Shown: in pieces, positions 1 through 5,572 of the stretch
How the letters are laid out: the number at the start of each line of letters is the position of its first letter
Numbering within the stretch: the stretch's first letter is position 1
Assembly (NCBI GenBank): GCA_012514615.1
Contig: JAAYZY010000395.1
Span: forward strand, 1-5,572
Direction: 5' to 3'
DNA: 5,572 bases
Origin: Chloroflexota bacterium
GTDB lineage: Bacteria; Chloroflexota; Anaerolineae; DTPP01
Program-made: the position numbers and the translations under genes
The notes under the pieces: generated by a model
The model's database searches: none
Seen by the model: the letters and a program-made list of their open reading frames with translations, nothing else
Told to the model about the DNA's origin: nothing

Positions 1-37
1 AATGCCCTATCCCTGCACAGTCACGAAGAGGTGAAGC

Positions 38-1015
38 ATGCCACAGCGAGAGAGCAAGCGCATCCTGGTCACCGGCTCTGTGGGCCAGATCGGCTCGGAG
101 TTGACCATGGCTCTGCGAGAGCGCTACGGCGCCGACAACGTGGTGGCCAGCGGCCACAAGACCCCGCCCAGCCCCACCCTGAGAGACTCCGGCCCCTTTG
201 AGACCATCGACGTCACCCGCCGGGAGACGCTGGAAGCGGTGGTGGACCGGTACCAGATCGACACCATCTACCACATGAGCGCCATCCTCTCGGCCACCGG
301 CGAGCAGAAGCCGCAGCTCTGCTGGGACGTGAACATCAACGGCCTGTACAACGTGCTGGAGGTGGCCCGCGGACGAGGGCTGGCGCGGCTGTTCTGCCCC
401 AGCTCCATCGCCGCCTTCGGCCCCGATACGCCCCAAGACCACACTCCCCAGCGCACCATCTTGCGGCCCACCACCATGTACGGTGTGACCAAGGTGTCTG
501 GCGAGCTGCTGTGCAACTACTACGTCAAGCGTTTCGGGCTGGACGTGCGCGGCGTGCGCTACCCGGGCATCATCAGCGCCGAGACGCTGCCTGGCGGCGG
601 CACCACCGACTACGCCGTGGCCATCTTCTACGAGGCGATCAAGCACAGCCGCTACACCTGCTTCGTGCGCCCCGACACGGTGCTGCCCATGATGTATATG
701 CCCGACTGCATCCGCGCCACCATGATGCTCATGGAAGCGCCGTTGGAGAAGCTCAACTACCACGCCGACTACAACCTGGCGGCGCTGAGCTTCTCGGCCG
801 AAGAACTGGCGGCCGAGGTGGCCAAGCACGTCCCGGGCTTTGTCTGCGACTACCAGCCGGACTTCCGCCAGGCCATCGCCGACTCGTGGCCCTGCACCAT
901 CGACGACAGCGCGGCCAGGGAAGACTGGGGCTGGCGCCCGCAGTACGGCCTGGCCGAGATGACCAAGGATATGCTGGAGCAGCTGGGCCGACGCCACGCG
1001 GCCGGCCAGCTCTAG
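38..1015 (+). CDS. tdh: L-threonine 3-dehydrogenase, short-chain dehydrogenase (SDR/epimerase-like) type
   Basis: This cytosolic enzyme of 325 residues oxidises L-threonine to 2-amino-3-ketobutyrate with a nicotinamide cofactor, the first step of threonine breakdown to glycine. The N-terminal Rossmann motif TGSVGQIG is at residues 12-19. The SDR active-site pair YGVTK is at 148-152 (Tyr148, Lys152), with a Ser-rich strand PSSIAAFG at 121-128. Signature stretches of the SDR-type threonine dehydrogenase family are present: [20 protein letters not shown] (174-193), [14 protein letters not shown] (211-224) and ADSWP followed by [11 protein letters not shown] (281-299). These separate it from UDP-sugar epimerases and from the zinc-dependent MDR-type Tdh. 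The length is normal for the family. The start at 38 is preceded by AGAGGTG at 27-33. The next gene, kbl, catalyses the following step, which supports the call strongly. One oddity is Gly39-His40-Lys41 where the family normally has an Asp that binds the adenosine ribose of NAD. Confidence 0.95.
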   Translation: MPQRESKRILVTGSVGQIGSELTMALRERYGADNVVASGHKTPPSPTLRDSGPFETIDVTRRETLEAVVDRYQIDTIYHMSAILSATGEQKPQLCWDVNINGLYNVLEVARGRGLARLFCPSSIAAFGPDTPQDHTPQRTILRPTTMYGVTKVSGELLCNYYVKRFGLDVRGVRYPGIISAETLPGGGTTDYAVAIFYEAIKHSRYTCFVRPDTVLPMMYMPDCIRATMMLMEAPLEKLNYHADYNLAALSFSAEELAAEVAKHVPGFVCDYQPDFRQAIADSWPCTIDDSAAREDWGWRPQYGLAEMTKDMLEQLGRRHAAGQL

Positions 1016-1080
1016 TCTGCCACAGCGCACACACCCGGGCGGCCAGGCATCGCGGCCCGGCGCCGCTGGGCGATCTCCCT

Positions 1081-1087
1081 GAGGAGG
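1081..1087 (+). promoter_or_regulatory. Ribosome binding site of kbl
   Basis: GAGGAGG lies 5 bases before the ATG at 1093. It decides the start of kbl, because the same frame stays open far upstream through the tdh gene and would otherwise allow a spurious 194-residue N-terminal extension. Confidence 0.85.
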
Positions 1088-1092
1088 CAAGA

Positions 1093-2274
<1,182 letters not shown>

Positions 2275-2309
2275 CCGCCCCATCAGCGCCACGGCCGGCG
2301 GCTGTGTGC

Positions 2310-2327
2310 CTTCCCCCGACGGGGAAG
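2310..2327 (+). terminator. Hairpin in the kbl / toroid-protein gap; possible weak terminator or processing site
   Basis: CTTCCCC (2310-2316) and GGGGAAG (2321-2327) form a perfect 7-bp stem with a 4-base loop, 35 bases after the kbl stop. No run of T follows, so it is not a classical intrinsic terminator. It could attenuate read-through, protect the upstream mRNA end, or be chance in GC-rich sequence. It ends 13 bases before the next gene's ribosome binding site. Confidence 0.35.
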
Positions 2328-2340
2328 CGCTTCGGAACAT

Positions 2341-2345
2341 GGAGG
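2341..2345 (+). promoter_or_regulatory. Ribosome binding site of the toroid-protein gene
   Basis: GGAGG sits 7 bases before the ATG at 2353, a near-ideal spacing. It supports this start over ATGs or GTGs in other frames in the same gap. Confidence 0.75.
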
Positions 2346-2352
2346 CGCGGCC

Positions 2353-3297
2353 ATGAAGCGACTCTCGGTGGAGGCGTTCGGGCGGGCGAGACGGTTCTTG
2401 CTGGGCGCGGCTCGCCCCCTGGATCGGGCGCTGTTCCAGCACCAGTTCGAAGGCGCGCCGACCGAAGGGGTGCTGGAGGCTCTGGCGCCCTATGCCAACC
2501 CCGACGGCGGCTTCGGCCAGGCCTTGGAGCCGGACGTGCGGACGCCGTCCTCCTCGGCCTTGGCCACAGGCATCGCGCTGGGCATCCTGCAAGAAGTGGG
2601 GTGCCCAGCCCACCACCCTCTGGTGAGAGGCGCGCTGGCCTACCTGCGGTGCAGCTACCAAGAAGGCCCGGGCGTCTGGCCGGCGCTGCCGCCGGACGCC
2701 AACCTTTTCCCCCATGCTCCCTGGTGGCATGACGAAGCCGGCAGCTTGGCCCGCACCTTCGATGGCTTCTTGGTCATCCCCCGGGCAGCGCTGGCCGCCT
2801 CGCTGTTCCACTACGCCCAGGGCAAGCCCGACGCCTGGCTGGCGGCCCTGGCCGAGCGCACAGTGGCCGACATCGAGTCGGTGGAACCGTTCGGCGTGGG
2901 CGGCGGCGACGACCTGGTCTACACCCTGCGCTTGGCCCAGACAGACCCTGCGCCCCCGGCCCTGCGGGCACGCCTGCTGCGGCGGATCCGCGCCGTGGTC
3001 CCTGTCGCGGTCAGCCGGGACCCCCAGACCTGGCGCACCTACTGCATTGCCCCCCTGAAGGTAGCTCCCACCCCCCAATCGGCGGTGGCGGACCTGCTGG
3101 CCGACATCCTGCCGTTCAACCTCGACTACTTGGTGGAACAGCAGGCCGCCGATGGCGCTTGGGACCCTACGTGGGATTGGGGCAGCTTCTACCCTGAGGT
3201 CTGGCCGGAGGCCCGCCAAGAGTGGCGCGGCCACCTGACCCTGGCTAACCTCCTGTCGCTGCGGGCGTGGGGCCGGCTGGCGGCTCTGCCCAGATGA
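2353..3297 (+). CDS. Conserved hypothetical protein, alpha/alpha-toroid (squalene cyclase / prenyltransferase-like) fold
   Basis: A soluble-looking 314-residue protein with no signal peptide or membrane segment. Two stretches resemble the Gln/Asp-Gly-Trp-type repeats of terpene cyclase and protein prenyltransferase toroids: NPDGGFGQALEPD (49-61) followed by a helix TPSSSALATGIALGIL, and QQAADGAWDPTWDWG (263-277). Other blocks that look conserved are TWRTYCIAPLKVAP (226-239) and EVWPEARQEWRGHLTLANLL (282-301). From memory, similar blocks occur in uncharacterised Firmicutes proteins. I see no DxDD acid motif of squalene-hopene cyclase and no zinc-ligand set of protein prenyltransferases, so enzymatic activity is unproven. 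The role may be binding or scaffolding, or an unknown catalysis using the acidic LEPD/DDL residues (for example Asp186-Asp187). The start at 2353 is set by GGAGG. The gene lies 78 bases after kbl, but no functional link to threonine breakdown is visible. The reading frame is secure; the function is unknown. Confidence 0.85.
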   Translation: MKRLSVEAFGRARRFLLGAARPLDRALFQHQFEGAPTEGVLEALAPYANPDGGFGQALEPDVRTPSSSALATGIALGILQEVGCPAHHPLVRGALAYLRCSYQEGPGVWPALPPDANLFPHAPWWHDEAGSLARTFDGFLVIPRAALAASLFHYAQGKPDAWLAALAERTVADIESVEPFGVGGGDDLVYTLRLAQTDPAPPALRARLLRRIRAVVPVAVSRDPQTWRTYCIAPLKVAPTPQSAVADLLADILPFNLDYLVEQQAADGAWDPTWDWGSFYPEVWPEARQEWRGHLTLANLLSLRAWGRLAALPR

Positions 3298-3342
3298 GGC
3301 GGCGTGCCCGCAGTAGATGAGACCGCGGTTGTGAGGGGCGAC

Positions 3343-3350
3343 AAAGGAGG
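3343..3350 (+). promoter_or_regulatory. Strong ribosome binding site of the HEAT-repeat gene
   Basis: AAAGGAGG, an extended match to the 16S anti-Shine-Dalgarno, ends 5 bases before the ATG at 3356. It is the strongest such site in the window and implies efficient initiation independent of the upstream gene. Confidence 0.85.
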
Positions 3351-3355
3351 TAGAC

Positions 3356-4411
3356 ATGAGACTGTTTGGCTCACCAAACGTGGAGAAGATGGCAGCCAAA
3401 CACGATGTCATGGGCTTGTGCAAGGCTCTGAGCTACGAGAAGGACCCCCAGATTCGATGCCAGGCCGCCCAAGCGCTTGCCACCTTGCGCGATGCCCGCG
3501 CGGTGGAGCCGCTTATCGCGTCGCTTGTGGAGGACAGCCGCCACCGCGACGCCAAGGCCGGGGTGTTGGGCCGCATTGGCGATGCCCGCGCCGCAGCCGC
3601 GCTTTCCGCCGCTCTTCTCCAAGAGACCGATTTTGACAGGGCCGCCAAGGTTTTCGAGGCGCTGGGTCAAATCGGCCATGTCCACGCCATCGGGCCGCTC
3701 ATTGCGGCTCTTACAGGCCCTGAACCGCTGGCGTCCCTAAGGGCGGTCCACGCGTTGGAGAAGATCGGTGGGCCAGCCGTGGAGCCGCTGCTTGCAGCCC
3801 TGCATCACGAAACGTGGCCATACGAAATCATCAGGGCGCTAGGCTTGATTGGCGATGCCCGGGCTGTAGAGCCGCTCATTGACTTTCTGGGCGGTGAGCT
3901 CCCAGTGGTGAGCTCGGCAGCTGCCGCGGCATTGGGCAGAATCGGCGACCTGCGCGCGGTAGGGCCGCTCGTTGCTGTTCTGCATAGCGACAACTGGTGG
4001 CTGCAGGGTTGGGCGGCCCCTGCGTTGGAGCAGATTCTGAAGGCTCACCCGTTGGCGCCGCTCGAAGGGGTGGCCCAGGCGCTGGAGAGGTACTACGAAG
4101 CCAAGGAGACGCGGGCGGCCGAGCAGCGGGCCAAGGAAGGGGCCCGGAGACCCGCCTTCCGCGGCGGACTGGGGGAGCCCTACTGCTCGCAAGAGTGCTA
4201 CGACCGCGCCGCTCTGTATGCCATGCTGGATATCCCCGACGCGACGTGCAGCCTTTGTGGGACACGCGCCTTCACCACCTCAGCCGGCCGCAACTATGCG
4301 GTGATACCCTACGAGGGTAAGACGTGGGTGATCTGCCGCTCCTGCGTGCCGACCATGCAGGCCAGGCTTCAGAGTGCAGAGAAATGCGCCATGTGCCAGA
4401 AGGGACTGTGA
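3356..4411 (+). CDS. HEAT-repeat (PBS-lyase-type) protein with C-terminal four-CxxC-like cysteine module
   Basis: A 351-residue cytosolic protein in two parts. Residues about 30-230 are six to seven short HEAT repeats of roughly 30 residues with the recurring core GDARAVEPLI. Copies begin near residues 32, 66, 95, 126, 157 and 185, with a degenerate last one near 213. Such solenoids normally bind proteins. After a charged helical linker (about 236-268) comes a compact C-terminal module with four Cys pairs: C277-x3-C281, C298-x2-C301, C327-x2-C330 and C344-x2-C347. That is enough for two structural zinc ions or a metal cluster, and the module includes the segment NYAVIPYEGKTWVICRSC (313-330). 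I know of no function for this module. A phycobilin lyase role is unlikely: nothing phycobiliprotein-related is nearby, and HEAT repeats of this type are widespread in non-phototrophs. Codon use is less GC-biased at third positions than in kbl. The URO-D family gene starts 17 bases after the stop and is probably co-translated. The reading frame is certain, the domain calls are good, and the biological role is unknown. Confidence 0.9.
   Translation: MRLFGSPNVEKMAAKHDVMGLCKALSYEKDPQIRCQAAQALATLRDARAVEPLIASLVEDSRHRDAKAGVLGRIGDARAAAALSAALLQETDFDRAAKVFEALGQIGHVHAIGPLIAALTGPEPLASLRAVHALEKIGGPAVEPLLAALHHETWPYEIIRALGLIGDARAVEPLIDFLGGELPVVSSAAAAALGRIGDLRAVGPLVAVLHSDNWWLQGWAAPALEQILKAHPLAPLEGVAQALERYYEAKETRAAEQRAKEGARRPAFRGGLGEPYCSQECYDRAALYAMLDIPDATCSLCGTRAFTTSAGRNYAVIPYEGKTWVICRSCVPTMQARLQSAEKCAMCQKGL
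3485..4039 (+). repeat. HEAT-repeat coding array with DNA-level similarity between units
   Basis: The units encoding GDARAVEPLI-like cores are recognisable at DNA level. GATGCCCGCGC occurs at 3491 and again at 3581 (90 bases apart), GATGCCCGGGC is at 3854, and a diverged copy is near 3947 (93 bases further). The period of about 90 bases equals one 30-residue HEAT repeat. This is an intragenic protein-repeat array, not a mobile or CRISPR repeat. Confidence 0.7.
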
Positions 4412-4414
4412 TCT

Positions 4415-4420
4415 GGAGAG
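4415..4420 (+). promoter_or_regulatory. Ribosome binding site deciding the start of the URO-D family gene
   Basis: GGAGAG lies 8 bases before the ATG at 4429. The frame is open further upstream, including a GTG at 4408 that overlaps the HEAT gene stop as GTGA and has AGAAGGG only 3 bases before it. The ATG at 4429 has better spacing and gives a family-like N-terminus, so it is preferred. Confidence 0.65.
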
Positions 4421-4428
4421 TAGCCGCC

Positions 4429-5520
4429 ATGGGGGACCCTTTCGTGAAGCACCCGCGCCCCGATTGGGAGCAGTTCCGCCGCGTGGTGCAGGGCCAGGCC
4501 GAACCGCGCCGCGTCCACCTGATGGAGATGGGCATCGATGTCGAGGTGATGCAGGCCATCAGCCAGCAGGCGCTGGGGCGGGCCTGGGCGCCCCTGACCG
4601 ACGATACGGTGGAAGCTTACTGCCTGCAGGTGATGGACCTCTACCACCGCCTGGGCTACGACTTCGTCAACGCGCCGCGGATCATCCGCGGCCACCCCAC
4701 CGAACGATGGGCTGCAGCCGCAGACACCGCGACCTACTCTCGGGGCCAGCGCCGCTGGGTGACCCAGCAAGGCGGCCTCATCACCTCATGGGAGGAGTTC
4801 GAGGCCTTCCCCTGGGGCCAGGTGCGCCTGGAGACGGACCACCTGGAGTTTATGGCACGGCGCCTGCCGGATGGCATGAAACTGGTGGTGACCGGGCTCA
4901 GCCTCTTCGAGTGGACCATGGAGCGGCTGCTGGGGCCCGAGCGGCTCTTCTACCTGCTCTACGACCAGCCGGACCTGGTGCGGGCGGTCTTCGACCGTTG
5001 GGGGGCCAAGGTCTACGAGTGCTACCAGGCGACGGTGGGGATGGAGGGGGTGGGCGCCATCTTGCACCCGGACGACCTGGGACACAAAACCTCCACCACC
5101 ATCTCCCTGAAGCACCTGCAAGAGCTGGTCTTCCCCTGGCACAAGAAGTACGCCGCCCTGGCCCACGCCCACAGCAAGCTCTTCTGGCACCACTGCTGCG
5201 GCTCCCTCTACCCCCACGCCATCGAGGTGATGATGGACGACGTGGGGATCGACGGCCTGCACTCGTTCCAGGACGTCATCCTCCCGGCGGCGGAGTTCAA
5301 GGCCCGTTACGGCCAGCGAGTAGCCGCGCTGGGTGGGGTGGATATGGACAAGCTGGTGCGCCTGGACGAGGCCAGCCTGCGGGCCTACGTGCGGGAGATC
5401 CTGGCGGCCTGCATGCCTGGCGGGCGCTTTGCCCTGGGCTCCGGCAACACCATCGCCAACTACGTGCCGCTGGGCAGCTACTTCGCCATGCTGGATGAGG
5501 CTCGCCGCTGGACGGCCTAG
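4429..5520 (+). CDS. Uroporphyrinogen decarboxylase (URO-D) superfamily protein, methyltransferase-like, not HemE
   Basis: A 363-residue cytosolic TIM-barrel protein. Family features in order are DTVEAYCLQVMDLYHRLGYD (59-78), VVTGLSLFEWTMERLLGPER (153-172), a strand with the DDLG motif HPDDLGHKTSTTIS (213-226), LFWHHCCGSLYPHAIEVMMD (251-270), GIDGLHSFQD (273-282), LGGVDMDKLV (301-310) and the C-terminal GGRFALGSGNTIANYVP (331-347). The Arg-rich N-terminal RQAGR block of true HemE, which binds the porphyrinogen carboxylates, is missing. The His-x-Cys at 255-257 and a later Cys328 recall the zinc site (H-x-C-xn-C) of MtaA/MtbA/CmuA-type methyl-corrinoid methyltransferases, so methyl transfer to or from a corrinoid or thiol is the most plausible role. 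The substrate is unknown. No corrinoid-binding protein gene is visible in the window. The start at 4429 is chosen for its ribosome binding site; GTG 4408 would add 7 residues. The 17-base gap suggests translation linked to the HEAT gene. Confidence 0.88.
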   Translation: MGDPFVKHPRPDWEQFRRVVQGQAEPRRVHLMEMGIDVEVMQAISQQALGRAWAPLTDDTVEAYCLQVMDLYHRLGYDFVNAPRIIRGHPTERWAAAADTATYSRGQRRWVTQQGGLITSWEEFEAFPWGQVRLETDHLEFMARRLPDGMKLVVTGLSLFEWTMERLLGPERLFYLLYDQPDLVRAVFDRWGAKVYECYQATVGMEGVGAILHPDDLGHKTSTTISLKHLQELVFPWHKKYAALAHAHSKLFWHHCCGSLYPHAIEVMMDDVGIDGLHSFQDVILPAAEFKARYGQRVAALGGVDMDKLVRLDEASLRAYVREILAACMPGGRFALGSGNTIANYVPLGSYFAMLDEARRWTA

Positions 5521-5525
5521 CCGTC
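5511..5525. terminator. Inverted repeat over the two convergent stop codons
   Basis: GACGGC (5511-5516) and GCCGTC (5520-5525) form a perfect 6-bp stem with the 3-base loop CTA. It spans the URO-D stop and the putative minus-strand stop, a position where bidirectional terminators are found. There is no T tract on either side, so the terminator role is weakly supported. Confidence 0.3.
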
Positions 5526-5572
5526 TCCCTGGGCGGCTAGCTTGCGCAGCTCTTCCACCAGGAAGGCGTCGC
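5517..5572 (-). CDS. 3' end of a probable convergent gene, product unknown (partial)
   Basis: Read on the minus strand, the last bases of the window give the open frame DAFLVEELRKLAAQGDG followed by TAG (complement of 5517-5519). The amphipathic helix-like EELRKLAAQ and mostly G/C-ending codons look like a real protein C-terminus. The other two minus-strand frames look less protein-like: one meets a stop within the segment and the other gives an Arg/Gly-rich run. Its stop overlaps the URO-D stop on the other strand through the shared palindrome CTAG. Only 17 residues are present, so the family cannot be named and the gene itself is tentative. Confidence 0.45.
   Translation of the reverse strand, partial: DAFLVEELRKLAAQGDG

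Noticed and set aside
2..34. A short frame MPYPCTVTKR ending in TGA just before tdh, possibly the tail of an upstream gene
   Set aside because: Only ten codons are visible, and nothing in them separates a gene end from chance.
1035..1066. GC-rich inverted repeats in the tdh-kbl gap (CCGGGC/GCCCGG and GCGGC/GCCGC)
   Set aside because: The arms are only 5-6 bp, they compete with each other, and they are expected by chance at this GC content. There is no T tract or conserved riboswitch-like layout.
511..1092. In-frame N-terminal extension of kbl
   Set aside because: It overlaps tdh out of phase, is Arg/His-rich, and the ATG at 1093 has a good ribosome binding site and gives the normal family length.
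3322..3329. Palindrome ACCGCGGT upstream of the HEAT gene as an operator
   Set aside because: It is a single 8-base palindrome in GC-rich DNA with no recognisable promoter around it, so it cannot be told from chance.
4374..5498. A long + strand frame inside the URO-D gene in another phase
   Set aside because: The translation is Pro/Gly/Arg/Ala-rich low-complexity, typical of an out-of-phase read of GC-rich coding DNA. The URO-D frame carries the family motifs.
4429..5520. Calling the last gene hemE (heme biosynthesis)
   Set aside because: The Arg-containing N-terminal substrate-binding block of HemE is absent, an H-x-C site is present, and no other heme genes are nearby.

Overview
The window is dense, GC-rich bacterial DNA (mid-60s percent GC judged by eye, codons mostly ending in G or C). 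Five complete genes lie head to tail on the + strand, and a fragment of what looks like a convergent gene enters from the right edge. The gaps between the + strand genes are short (77, 78, 58 and 17 bases). I see no RNA genes, CRISPR array, insertion sequence or prophage part. No stretch over 300 bases lacks a gene. The gene mix (SDR-type threonine dehydrogenase with Kbl, a HEAT-repeat protein with a cysteine-rich tail, a non-HemE URO-D family protein) would suit an environmental Chloroflexota-type bacterium. That placement is an inference from general style and is weak.

Region 1 (38-2274) is a threonine catabolism pair. The first gene encodes a short-chain-dehydrogenase-type L-threonine 3-dehydrogenase and the second encodes 2-amino-3-ketobutyrate CoA ligase (Kbl). 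Together they convert threonine, NAD+ and CoA to glycine, acetyl-CoA and NADH. The intermediate is unstable, which fits close co-expression. The dehydrogenase lacks the usual Asp at the end of the second beta strand of its Rossmann fold and has Gly-His-Lys there instead.

Region 2 (2353-3297) holds a conserved hypothetical protein with features of the alpha/alpha-toroid (squalene cyclase / prenyltransferase-like) fold but without the catalytic motifs of those enzymes.

Region 3 (3356-5520) has a HEAT-repeat protein with a C-terminal module of four cysteine pairs, followed 17 bases later by a URO-D superfamily protein that resembles corrinoid/cobalamin-linked methyltransferases more than HemE. 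The HEAT gene uses visibly more A/T-ending codons than kbl or the toroid gene.

At the right edge the URO-D stop codon overlaps a possible stop codon of a minus-strand gene at a shared palindromic CTAG, inside a 6-bp hairpin. Nothing here amounts to a clearly new multi-gene system. The best leads are the cysteine-rich module on the HEAT protein, the cofactor-site change in the threonine dehydrogenase, and the orphan toroid protein.
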